A stretch of DNA of 64,000 bases, from NCBI GenBank assembly GCA_029238315.1, contig JAQWGI010000033.1, positions 62,001-126,000 of the forward strand, read 5' to 3'. Under the pieces are notes generated by a model that did no database searches, was not told where the DNA came from, and saw only the letters and a list, made by a program, of their open reading frames with translations. Origin of the DNA: Polaribacter sp. Its GTDB lineage: Bacteria > Bacteroidota > Bacteroidia > Flavobacteriales > Flavobacteriaceae. A program made the position numbers and the translations under genes. Below are positions 1-7,417 of this stretch, one piece after another. Position 1 is the first letter of the stretch, and each line of letters starts with the position of its first letter.

Positions 1-532
1 TAAATGGCGCTGTAATATCGCTATATACAAATTGTGCGTTTACTTCATTTTTTTGCTGATTGGCTGCTTCAAGAGCTGCTTTTGCCATTTGGTAATTTAC
101 CGTCATGTCGTCCATTTCTTTCTGACTAACACTACTTGTTTTAAAAAGATTCTGAAAACGCTTGTAGTTTTTTTCTGCATTCTTAAAAGCAACTGCTGCT
201 TGAGTAATTCTCGCGTTTACTTGTGCTTTTTTAGCTTCTAAATCTGCATTATTAATCGATACAAGCAATTGTCCTTTTTTAACTTTATCACCGATAGCAA
301 CATGTACTTTATCTACAGAACCCATCATTCTGGTGCTAAGAGAGGTACTGTTAACAGCTTGTGTTTTTCCGCTTACAGACAAATAAGAACTGTTTTGCTG
401 CTCTGTAACATTAGCAACTTTTACAGAGATTGCTGGTGTTGTATTTGCAATGGCTTTTTTGTCTTCGCTACCACAACTTGTTACAAACAAAGATGCCGAT
501 GTTACGATTAGAATGTTTAAATATTTTTTCAT
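1..532 (-). CDS. RND efflux periplasmic adaptor lipoprotein (partial, C-terminus beyond the window)
   Basis: This is the N-terminal 177 codons of a membrane fusion protein (HlyD/AcrA family), the periplasmic link between an RND pump and a TolC channel. Reading starts at the ATG at 532 (MKKYLNILIV...). A hydrophobic signal peptide ends in the lipobox FVTSC, so Cys20 should be lipidated. Residues 77-90 (VHVAIGDKVKKGQLL) form the lipoyl-like half motif with the usual GD.V.KGQ core, residues about 98-160 are the alpha-hairpin, and SDITAPF at 171-177 marks the return into the second lipoyl half. The TolC gene lies 60 bp upstream on the same strand, so both are probably one operon, with the RND pump expected next, off the left edge. 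The substrate cannot be told. Confidence 0.9.
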   Translation of the reverse strand, partial: MKKYLNILIVTSASLFVTSCGSEDKKAIANTTPAISVKVANVTEQQNSSYLSVSGKTQAVNSTSLSTRMMGSVDKVHVAIGDKVKKGQLLVSINNADLEAKKAQVNARITQAAVAFKNAEKNYKRFQNLFKTSSVSQKEMDDMTVNYQMAKAALEAANQQKNEVNAQFVYSDITAPF

Positions 533-592
533 TGTTGGTGTTTGTTTAAGTCTAAATTTTAATTTCTGGTCTCTATTTTCTTATTTCTCTTC

Positions 593-1903
593 CTACTGTT
601 TGGTTAAAAAGTCTAAATAAGCTTGGGTAAAATTATATTGATAAATTGTTTGATAATAAGCCAATTCTTTTTGAGCAAACTGTGTTTCTGACACTAATAA
701 ATCGGCCGTTTTTTCTAAACCTTCTTTAAATCTATTTTTTCTAATTCTTAATGATTCTTCAGATTGTTGTAGAGCTAATTTGTTTAATTCCAAACTGTTT
801 TTTGCATCTGCTAATTGTCTTTTTGCTTTCTGAAACTCTAAATTGCTTTTAGCAACATATTGATTGTAAGACAACTTTGATTTTTCTAGAGCTGCTTTGC
901 TTTTTTGTGCTTTTCCAAAACGTTGCGATCCTTTAAAAATATCCCAACTTAATTGTGCGCCAATTAAGTATCCGTTTGCGGCTCCTTGCAACAACTTATT
1001 ATCATACATTTCATAACTTCCAAAAGCATTTAAACGAGGTAAAAAAGCCATTTTATCTGCTTTGTTTAAAGCCTCGTATCCTTTTTTGGCCAATTGCATT
1101 GCTTTTATATCTGCTCTGTTTTCAGAAATAAGTATCGGTTCTTTATCAAAAGAAACAACCGTTAATTCTTCAGACGGTTTGTAAACCACATCTTCTTTTG
1201 TTTGCATCAAAAAAGACAAATAATTAGAAGCGTTTTGCATATTACTTTTTGCAACTTGTAACTGATTTTTAACTTCTGTAACTCTTATCGCTACACTTAA
1301 AACGTCTGCTTTTAACATAAAACCTTGCTGTAAATTATTGGTTGCAATTTTCTGATGCACCTCAGCTGTTTCTAATGCTTTTTCTAACACACCTATTGCT
1401 TTATATGCCAACTGTAATTGCATGTAGGCTTGCAAAACTTCTAATGCCATGTAATCTGTAGTTCTTTCTGTTTTTAAAGACATCGCTTCCATTTTAGATT
1501 TGGCTGCTTTTCTTTGATAAAAACCATCTAAATTGATTAAAGGCTGCTGAATTTCAATCTTAGTTGCAAAATTCTGAGTCTGTGTAGGATTGTTTAACAG
1601 GGCTGGATTAAAATCATTCTGAGTTAAAATACCTTGATTTAATTTAGAACCAAAAGCCATTAACGGATTTGTGGTAGAAATACCTGTATGGCTAGCTGTA
1701 ATATTTGGTAAAAAAACCGCGTTGGTTTGTTTGTAATCTGCTTTTGCAGCATAAAACTCTTGTAACGAAATTTTTAAGGCTAAATTATTTTTCTTTAGGT
1801 TTGATATAACTTCTGCCTTGCCAATAGAAATAATTTCTTGTGCTGCTAAAGAATTAGATAACAGTAATAAAATTATTGGAATACTTTTAAGTATATTTTT
1901 CAT
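593..1903 (-). CDS. TolC family outer membrane efflux protein
   Basis: This is an outer membrane channel of tripartite efflux pumps. The protein of 436 residues has a signal peptide at the start (MKNILKSIPIILLLLSNSLA, cleavage near AAQ) followed by two OEP repeats rich in long amphipathic helices, for example around residues 150-240 and 330-420. The reading frame is open a further 19 codons upstream, but those codons run through the promoter (-7 box at 1924-1931) and a palindrome, and the signal peptide begins exactly at the ATG at 1903, so I place the start there. The gene comes first in an operon with the adaptor at 1-532. Its promoter carries both a Crp/Fnr-type site (1954-1967) and a TetR-like palindrome (1932-1947), so two regulators may act on it. 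Confidence 0.92.
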   Translation of the reverse strand: MKNILKSIPIILLLLSNSLAAQEIISIGKAEVISNLKKNNLALKISLQEFYAAKADYKQTNAVFLPNITASHTGISTTNPLMAFGSKLNQGILTQNDFNPALLNNPTQTQNFATKIEIQQPLINLDGFYQRKAAKSKMEAMSLKTERTTDYMALEVLQAYMQLQLAYKAIGVLEKALETAEVHQKIATNNLQQGFMLKADVLSVAIRVTEVKNQLQVAKSNMQNASNYLSFLMQTKEDVVYKPSEELTVVSFDKEPILISENRADIKAMQLAKKGYEALNKADKMAFLPRLNAFGSYEMYDNKLLQGAANGYLIGAQLSWDIFKGSQRFGKAQKSKAALEKSKLSYNQYVAKSNLEFQKAKRQLADAKNSLELNKLALQQSEESLRIRKNRFKEGLEKTADLLVSETQFAQKELAYYQTIYQYNFTQAYLDFLTKQ

Positions 1904-1923
1904 TTGTATTGTTTTTACTACCG

Positions 1924-1931
1924 CAAAATTA
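1924..1931 (-). promoter_or_regulatory. -7 promoter element of the tolC operon
   Basis: Read on the minus strand the sequence is TAATTTTG, a perfect match to the Bacteroidota -7 consensus TAnnTTTG. It lies 20 bp before the ATG at 1903. There is no clear TTTG at -33. Instead the palindrome GTAACATTAGTTAC ends exactly 22 nt upstream, as expected for an activator that binds at about -41. Confidence 0.6.
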
Positions 1932-1947
1932 AAGTGTTTAAACACTT
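1932..1947. promoter_or_regulatory. 16-bp perfect palindrome, candidate repressor operator
   Basis: AAGTGTTTAAACACTT is a perfect inverted repeat that fills most of the spacer between the Crp/Fnr-type site and the -7 box of the tolC promoter. A protein bound here would block RNA polymerase, so a TetR-type repressor of the efflux operon is the natural guess. No tetR gene is present in the window. The size and symmetry are seen directly, the role is inferred. Confidence 0.5.
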
Positions 1948-1953
1948 CTTTAA

Positions 1954-1967
1954 GTAACATTAGTTAC
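1954..1967. promoter_or_regulatory. Crp/Fnr-type palindrome shared by two divergent promoters
   Basis: GTAACATTAGTTAC is a perfect 5-4-5 palindrome with the half-site spacing typical of FNR-like regulators. It stands 22 nt before the -7 box of tolC (minus strand) and 23 nt before the -7 box of the copper receptor operon (plus strand, 1991-1998), so one site could serve both directions. The same motif occurs at 6332-6345 and 10925-10938. The Crp/Fnr gene at 10945-11577 is the obvious candidate partner. Confidence 0.7.
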
Positions 1968-1990
1968 ACGTCTAACTTAGGTCCTTGTCT

Positions 1991-1998
1991 TATCTTTG
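1991..1998 (+). promoter_or_regulatory. -7 promoter element of the copper receptor operon
   Basis: TATCTTTG matches the Bacteroidota consensus TAnnTTTG. It precedes the small CxxxCH protein start (TTG at 2033) by 34 bp, giving a short leader. The palindrome at 1954-1967 takes the place of the -33 box. Confidence 0.6.
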
Positions 1999-2032
1999 TG
2001 TGGCAAAAAGCTTTTAAATAAAATTTATCTAA

Positions 2033-2419
2033 TTGATTTTTCTAACTAAAAATAAAACCCTTTTTTACGCTATTTTTTTAAGCAGCCTTGTCTTATACAA
2101 TATGCTAAGAGTTTCTTTTACATACCTATATTACTCTATTGATCCTATTGGTTTTATTCAAGAGTTGTGTGAAAATAAAGACCAACCAGAATTACAATGT
2201 AACGGTAAATGTCATTTAAAAAAAGTTACAGAAAGCAGTAAAAACTCAGAAAAAGCACCAACTCAAATAATTGATTTTAAAGATGTTTTGCTTTACAAAC
2301 AATCTAATGTTAGTAGTATTACAAAAGTTGATTATACCTACAGCAAAACTTTTTTTAATGCTAAAAATCACTACAAATACTTAGCAATAAGGACAAGTTT
2401 TCGTCCGCCAGAAGTCTAG
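2033..2419 (+). CDS. Small single-pass membrane protein with a CNGKCH motif, partner of the copper receptor
   Basis: This protein of 128 residues has no function I can name. Residues 9-30 form a hydrophobic segment, probably an uncleaved anchor, and the rest should be periplasmic. Cys46, Cys56 and Cys60 stand in the stretch ELC-(9)-CNGKCHLKK, which looks like a soft-metal ligand set. The C-terminus is FRPPEV. The only usable start is TTG at 2033, because an in-frame TAA stands directly before it and the next ATG is inside the hydrophobic segment. The gene is 76 bp upstream of an OprC-like copper receptor and shares its promoter. From this context I infer a role in copper uptake or metallation, perhaps as a metal relay behind the receptor. 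This is not proven by the sequence. Confidence 0.75.
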   Translation: MIFLTKNKTLFYAIFLSSLVLYNMLRVSFTYLYYSIDPIGFIQELCENKDQPELQCNGKCHLKKVTESSKNSEKAPTQIIDFKDVLLYKQSNVSSITKVDYTYSKTFFNAKNHYKYLAIRTSFRPPEV

Positions 2420-2495
2420 TTTTTATAAAAAAAATAAATACTCCTTATCAAAATATAAGGGTATAACATCTTACATAAAAACTAAATAATTAAAA

Positions 2496-4580
2496 ATGAG
2501 AATAATTTTTAGCACGCTCTTGTGTGCATTAATAACTAGTGTTTCTTTTTCACAAGAAAAAAAGGATATTAAAAGAGATACCATAAAGAGAATACAATTA
2601 GACGAAGTAATTGTTACCGGAAAACTAAAAACAGATCCTATACACACTATTGTGTCAAATAAATATGATAAAAACGTTGTACAACCTAAAAATGTTGCCG
2701 ATTTATTTAATAGTATCAACGGATTTTCTGTAATTAAAAGAGGTAATTACGCAATTGACCCTTCATTTAGAGGTAGCCAATATGAACAGTTAAATATACA
2801 ATATGATGGTGGTACAAAAGCGATGCATGCATGCCCAAATAGAATGGACCCGATTACAACTCATATCATTCCTGAAGAAATTTCGAAAATAGAAATTATT
2901 AAAGGGCCATACACAGTTCGATACGGCGCAACTTTTGGAGGTGTTATAAATATGGTTTCAAAAAAACCTAATTACTTAGAAAATGGGTTTCATGGTAAAA
3001 TATCATCTGGATTTGAAACCAACGGAAACGCCACCGTTAACATGTTACAATTGCAATATATTAAAGAGAAATATGATGTGGTAGGTAATTTTGGATATCG
3101 CAATTTTGGAAACTACCAAGATGGAAGCAATACAGAAATACCCGCTTCTTTTTTAAGTACAGATTATGGCTTAAAAATGGGGTATAACTTTACAGATGCA
3201 GAGCGCATACAAATTCAATGGAGACAATCTTTTGGTAGAGATGTTTTACACGCTGGTTTGCCAATGGACACTGAATATGACAATAGTAGTATTGCATCAA
3301 TAGACTATAAAAAATCTGATTTAAAAGGGGTTTTTAAAAGCATCTCTGTAAAAGGATATTACAGTTTTGTAGACCATTTAATGACCAATACCAAAAGACC
3401 TACTTTTATGATGATGGAAGCCTCATCTGCTGTTGAAGCAACTACAAAAGGAGGGAAAATAGAACTAAATTGGCAACCGTCTAAAAATATTGATGTTTTT
3501 AGTGGTTTAGATGCTATGTTGGTTCATAGAGACGGAGGCAGAAATCGTCTTGTGAAAATTATGAATGGCAATACCTTACCAGCTCCAAAAGAATTTAATG
3601 ATAAGGTTTGGCAAAATTCTTATGTAAATGATTTTGGAATTTTTACAGAAGCAAAGTGGTTGTTTAAAGAAAATCATTTAATTACTGCAGGTATTCGATA
3701 TGATAGAGTGGTTTCTGATAGTAAAGATCCGGAAGCAGATTTTGCTGCTCTTTATAATTTAAGACAACGTACAGAAAATAACATTAGTGCTAATGTATCT
3801 CTCAAAAAAAATATTTCGAATAACATAACTTTAGAGGCTGCTTTTGGGCGTGGAGTTAGATCTGCAAATATGATAGAACGCTTTATCAATCATTTTACAA
3901 TAAACCAAGATCCTTATGAATATATAGGAAATCCAAACCTAAAGGCAGAAGTTAATAACCAGTTTGAAATTGGCTTTAAAGCAAAGAACACTAGCAACAA
4001 TATTAAATTTGCAGGTTCTGTATTCTATTCTGATTTAGAAAACTTGATTGTTGGTATTGTAGATCTATCTAAAACTAGAAAATTTATGCCCACAGCACAA
4101 CCTGTAAATCCGAAGGTATTTAGAAATTTAGACAGTGCATACAAAACAGGTTTCGAGGCTTCTTTTGAAGCTAACTTTTTAGAAAATTATTTTGTAACCT
4201 CTGAAATAGCATATGTATATGCTAAAAATAAAGATTTAAATGAATCTTTGCCTTTAACACCGCCTTTAAATGCACGTATTATTTTTGGTGTTAAAAAACC
4301 AAATTATTGGGCCAATTTACAATACAATATTACCAGTAGCCAAGATGAAATTGCACCTAGTTTTGGTGAAACAAGAACAGAGGGCTATCAAACATTAGAT
4401 ATTCGCTTTGGATTTACACCTTTTAAAAATGCAAGTCTTGGTGTTGCTGCTATCAATGTTTTTGATAAAACATACCGCAATCATTTAAACTTCAGCTTTA
4501 ACAACCAGGCTGGTTTTGAGAACATACCAATTACAGAACCTGGTAGAAATTTAACCGCTTTTTTTCAGTATAGTTTTTAA
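2496..4580 (+). CDS. TonB-dependent copper receptor, OprC/NosA-like
   Basis: This is an outer membrane receptor of 694 residues. A signal peptide (residues 1-20, cleavage after SVSFSQ) is followed by the TonB box DEVIVTGK (36-43), the plug domain (about 55-155, with IEIIKGPYTVRYG at 133-144) and a beta barrel that ends in a terminal Phe (FFQYSF). Two motifs point to copper: CPNRM at 113-117 (CxxxM) and HLM at 294-296 (HxM). These are the ligand pair described for the Pseudomonas copper receptor OprC, in the same order and the same regions of plug and barrel. The protein lacks the extra N-terminal carboxypeptidase-like domain found in the other TonB receptor of the window. It follows the CNGKCH protein and is probably cotranscribed with it. 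Copper import is therefore a well-supported family inference. Confidence 0.9.
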   Translation: MRIIFSTLLCALITSVSFSQEKKDIKRDTIKRIQLDEVIVTGKLKTDPIHTIVSNKYDKNVVQPKNVADLFNSINGFSVIKRGNYAIDPSFRGSQYEQLNIQYDGGTKAMHACPNRMDPITTHIIPEEISKIEIIKGPYTVRYGATFGGVINMVSKKPNYLENGFHGKISSGFETNGNATVNMLQLQYIKEKYDVVGNFGYRNFGNYQDGSNTEIPASFLSTDYGLKMGYNFTDAERIQIQWRQSFGRDVLHAGLPMDTEYDNSSIASIDYKKSDLKGVFKSISVKGYYSFVDHLMTNTKRPTFMMMEASSAVEATTKGGKIELNWQPSKNIDVFSGLDAMLVHRDGGRNRLVKIMNGNTLPAPKEFNDKVWQNSYVNDFGIFTEAKWLFKENHLITAGIRYDRVVSDSKDPEADFAALYNLRQRTENNISANVSLKKNISNNITLEAAFGRGVRSANMIERFINHFTINQDPYEYIGNPNLKAEVNNQFEIGFKAKNTSNNIKFAGSVFYSDLENLIVGIVDLSKTRKFMPTAQPVNPKVFRNLDSAYKTGFEASFEANFLENYFVTSEIAYVYAKNKDLNESLPLTPPLNARIIFGVKKPNYWANLQYNITSSQDEIAPSFGETRTEGYQTLDIRFGFTPFKNASLGVAAINVFDKTYRNHLNFSFNNQAGFENIPITEPGRNLTAFFQYSF

Positions 4581-4583
4581 ACA

Positions 4584-4617
4584 AAAATTGGGCATTAAAA
4601 AATTAATGCCCAATTTT
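4584..4617 (+). terminator. Intrinsic terminator after the copper receptor gene
   Basis: A perfect 15-bp inverted repeat (AAAATTGGGCATTAA / TTAATGCCCAATTTT) with a 4-nt loop starts 4 bp after the receptor stop codon. The symmetric A and T flanks mean it could also stop transcription coming from the minus-strand operon that ends at 4643. Confidence 0.75.
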
Positions 4618-4642
4618 CAACAACTAAAACTAACTAAACTTG

Positions 4643-4783
4643 TTATTTCTTTTCTACACGAGTTCCACCATGTCCGCTTGCAACCACAATCATAATTTTA
4701 AGACTTAAATAGATAAATTTAAAAAACTGAATAATTGGGTTCATCATTTTAAAGCGCTGGTATTTTGATATTCTTTGTGTCAT
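4643..4783 (-). CDS. Small membrane protein of 46 residues at the end of the SQR operon
   Basis: A short frame reads MTQRISKYQRF... from ATG at 4783 to TAA at 4643. It has a basic N-terminus, one hydrophobic segment (about residues 16-35, NPIIQFFKFIYLSLKIMIVV) and a distinctive tail ASGHGGTRVEKK. It begins 44 bp after the SQR-like gene with no terminator between, and a strong terminator lies 26 bp further on, so it fits as last gene of that operon. Size and context resemble the tiny helper subunits of bd oxidases (CydX type), but the sequence is not similar to E. coli CydX, so that function is only a possibility. It could equally anchor the flavoprotein to the membrane. Confidence 0.7.
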   Translation of the reverse strand: MTQRISKYQRFKMMNPIIQFFKFIYLSLKIMIVVASGHGGTRVEKK

Positions 4784-4827
4784 TTCACTAATTTTTATAA
4801 GTTATTTATACATTTTAACCGTTTATA

Positions 4828-6285
4828 TTACTCTGGAATTAACCACCAAAACGGACGCATTTTAGCTTTATAGATAAAAGCATAATGCAATGCTAATTTA
4901 AGCCAATGGCCTGCTAAACCTATTTCACCAAAAGTTTTCCCTAGTTTTCTTCCTTGTGTGTTTGGGTATTTTTCATAATCTGGCACAATAGGATATGTGG
5001 TAATACTAACTCCACTTCCTTGTGTAAACCCGTAACCAGCAGAAGCGATACAAGCTGCTCCCATATTACCTAAACTACCTTTATGACTTAAAGACTCTTT
5101 ACCACTTTTTATTGTATCTATAATGTTGTCTGCAACCAATTTAGCTGTAATACCAGAAGGCATACCTGTTCTAGGGGGTGCTGGAGAAATAACGGTACCG
5201 TTTTTACTTTTTCTAGGTTTAGAAATTGCATGTGGAGGTGCAAAGGCAATGCCTGGCGCAAAGATATTTTGATAGGTTGGATTTTGATAAGTTTCTGGCC
5301 AATCCTTTACAGACCATTCTTCATAAGGCTTTGGGGAATAATCGGCATCTACAATCATAAACCCTTTAAAGAGCTTTTCTGTAATATCATCTTCATTTTT
5401 ATCAAAAGCTTTAAAATCATGTCCAGAAAATGCAGGAATTAACATGGCAAAATCATAGGTCTCTGTTTTATATGCACCCTCTAAATTCTCATAATGCGCT
5501 ATACCATCTTCAATTTTATTTACACCGGCTCCTAAAATCCATTTAATACCTCTGTCTTCAAAAATCATCTCTACCATTTCGTAAGACTTGAGCGTCATAC
5601 TACCATAACTTAGTAGCATTCCGTCCATTCCAAAATCACCTAATTTATGTTCGTTTGAAATCCAAATAATCTCAGCCATCTCTCTTACCTTATGACGACG
5701 CAATTCTTGTTCTACGTTTAAAATATACTCAAATGCAGCGCCCTGACAAGTAGAAGAGCTATGACCTGTACCAATAAGGATTTTTACTTTTTTACCAGTT
5801 TTCATTTCACTAATTAAGGCTTTTAATCCCTGCCAAGCATGATCTGCATGGCCATATGTACAAACAGAATAGGTTTTATTTTCTCCAGGAATTAAACCTT
5901 CTGTAGCTTCAAAATTTAATTTTGGGCCCGTTGCATTTATAAGATAATCATACGTGATTTTTTCTTGTTGTCCTTTTTTATCTCCTGTAACATATTCTGA
6001 CAAAACATAAGGTTTAGATTCATTTTTATCTCCTTCTGGAAAAAATGAAATGGCCTTTGCTTGTTTGTATCCAATTCCTTTCTTTTTATACAAAGGTGCT
6101 AGTGGAAATAAAATTTCTTTAGATTTCATCCTACCAATTCCAACCCAAATATTTGAAGGTATCCATTGATAATTGCTATTCGGAGAAACTACAACAACTT
6201 CGTGTTCTTTAGATAGTTTTCGTCTTAAGTGTGATGCTGCAACATGTCCTGAAATTCCAGCACCTAAAATGAGTATTTTTGACAT
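4828..6285 (-). CDS. sqr: FAD oxidoreductase of the sulfide:quinone oxidoreductase family
   Basis: This protein of 485 residues oxidises sulfide and passes electrons to the quinone pool if the family assignment holds. The N-terminal FAD motif is ILILGAGISGHVAASHL (4-20), and a second nucleotide-type motif, LIGTGHSSSTCQG, lies at 170-182. Cys142, Cys180 and Cys412 match the three-cysteine pattern of SQR enzymes such as that of Aquifex, which separates it from NDH-2 type dehydrogenases. The C-terminus (LKLALHYAFIYKAKMRPFWW) is amphipathic and aromatic, as expected for monotopic membrane attachment. It has its own promoter with a Crp/Fnr-type palindrome (6302-6345), although cydB ends only 84 bp upstream. 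Flavocytochrome c sulfide dehydrogenase is a less likely reading because no export signal is visible. Confidence 0.82.
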   Translation of the reverse strand: MSKILILGAGISGHVAASHLRRKLSKEHEVVVVSPNSNYQWIPSNIWVGIGRMKSKEILFPLAPLYKKKGIGYKQAKAISFFPEGDKNESKPYVLSEYVTGDKKGQQEKITYDYLINATGPKLNFEATEGLIPGENKTYSVCTYGHADHAWQGLKALISEMKTGKKVKILIGTGHSSSTCQGAAFEYILNVEQELRRHKVREMAEIIWISNEHKLGDFGMDGMLLSYGSMTLKSYEMVEMIFEDRGIKWILGAGVNKIEDGIAHYENLEGAYKTETYDFAMLIPAFSGHDFKAFDKNEDDITEKLFKGFMIVDADYSPKPYEEWSVKDWPETYQNPTYQNIFAPGIAFAPPHAISKPRKSKNGTVISPAPPRTGMPSGITAKLVADNIIDTIKSGKESLSHKGSLGNMGAACIASAGYGFTQGSGVSITTYPIVPDYEKYPNTQGRKLGKTFGEIGLAGHWLKLALHYAFIYKAKMRPFWWLIPE

Positions 6286-6301
6286 TTATTTTAATTTTTA
6301 A

Positions 6302-6345
6302 TAAAAGTAATCACAAAAACACTCATTTTTAGTAACTTATGTTAC
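6302..6345 (-). promoter_or_regulatory. Promoter of the SQR operon with Crp/Fnr-type palindrome
   Basis: The palindrome GTAACTTATGTTAC at 6332-6345 is followed on the minus strand, after exactly 22 nt, by TACTTTTA at 6302-6309, which resembles the -7 consensus TAnnTTTG. The ATG is 17 bp further on. The layout equals that of the promoters at 1924-1967 and 10895-10938. No -33 TTTG is present, which suggests activator dependence. Confidence 0.65.
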
Positions 6346-6369
6346 ATAAAGACAGCTAATTAGTAAGTC

Positions 6370-7416
6370 TTAATAACTGGTATCATCTAACTTTACTTTA
6401 CCATTAAATGTTTTGTATAAGAAAACAAAATACCCCGCCAACAAAGGAGCGCCAATAGCAACAATTGTAAGCATAATACCCAACGATTTTTGAGAAGATG
6501 CTGCGTTATATATAGTAACACTAAAAGACGAACTTACAGTAGAAGGAAGTAATACAGGGTATAACTGAAACGCTACTAACATTAATAAAAAAGCCATTGT
6601 TAATGACGAAAATATCAATGCAAAACCATACTTTTTCTTAGAGATTAGCCTTGGTATATTTGCTACTGATAAGAAAGAAAGCAAGGGTAAAATAAAAAAT
6701 ATGGGGGTTTCTTTAAATTTATCTGTAACACCAGGTACAAATATTAAAGTATATAATGAGGTTATTGAAAAACTAATTAGAAAAAAAATCATTCCTTTTT
6801 TTAATAAAAAAGTAAGTCTAGCATGCAGTCTACCCTCTGTTTTAAGTAATAAGAAAATGGCTCCTTGTGTCATAAATATAGACAAAGTAGTAAACCCTAC
6901 CATAATTGCATACGGACTTAAAAATGAAAAGAAAACACCGCCTTTGTAAGAGAAGTTATCATGCAACTCAAACCCTTCTAACACATTACCCAAAACAACA
7001 CCTAGTAAAAAAGCAATTAATGTATTGGATATAAAATAAATAATATCCCACGTTTTACGCCACCAAAGCATTTTTTCTGAGCTTCTAAATTTGATAGCGC
7101 TAGACCTTAAAACCAACAACATTAAAAACAACATAAAAGGAATGTACATTGCAGACAACATGGTTGCGTACATTACAGGAAAACCAGCAAACAAAGCACC
7201 ACCTCCAATAACTAACCAAACTTGGTTTGCGTCCCATAAAGGCCCAATTGCATTAATAGCAATTCTTCTGCTTAAGTCTTTCTTAAAAAACAAATGCCAA
7301 GCTCCTGCACCATAATCAAAACCCTCTAAAATTGCATAACCAGAAAATAATAATCCTACTACTAAATACCAAAGCGTTGGATAATCTATACCCAAAAAAG
7401 TTTCTAATTCTTGCAT
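6370..7416 (-). CDS. cydB: Cytochrome bd ubiquinol/menaquinol oxidase subunit II
   Basis: CydB is the structural partner of CydA in the bd-type terminal oxidase, a copper-free, high-affinity oxygen reductase of the inner membrane. The protein of 348 residues begins with LETFLGIDYPTLWYLVVGLL, continues with the typical LEGFDYGAGAWHLF (31-44) and GPLWDANQVWLVIGGGALFAGFP (58-80), and shows about eight to nine hydrophobic segments, in line with the family. It begins 1 bp after cydA ends, so both are translated together. In flavobacteria menaquinol is the expected electron donor. Downstream, the SQR-like gene has a separate promoter but may also receive read-through from cydAB. Confidence 0.96.
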   Translation of the reverse strand: MQELETFLGIDYPTLWYLVVGLLFSGYAILEGFDYGAGAWHLFFKKDLSRRIAINAIGPLWDANQVWLVIGGGALFAGFPVMYATMLSAMYIPFMLFLMLLVLRSSAIKFRSSEKMLWWRKTWDIIYFISNTLIAFLLGVVLGNVLEGFELHDNFSYKGGVFFSFLSPYAIMVGFTTLSIFMTQGAIFLLLKTEGRLHARLTFLLKKGMIFFLISFSITSLYTLIFVPGVTDKFKETPIFFILPLLSFLSVANIPRLISKKKYGFALIFSSLTMAFLLMLVAFQLYPVLLPSTVSSSFSVTIYNAASSQKSLGIMLTIVAIGAPLLAGYFVFLYKTFNGKVKLDDTSY

Positions 7417-7417
7417 T

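Noticed and set aside
405..418. GTAACATTAGCAAC, one mismatch from the Crp/Fnr-type palindrome
   Set aside because: It lies inside the coding sequence of the adaptor protein, is not symmetric, and has no promoter element at 22 nt. Chance is sufficient.
269..511. Open frame on the plus strand opposite the adaptor gene
   Set aside because: It is the shadow of a real minus-strand lipoprotein gene and has a cysteine-rich, unnatural composition.
1904..1960. 19-codon extension of the TolC protein
   Set aside because: The codons read through the -7 box and the palindrome; the signal peptide starts at ATG 1903.
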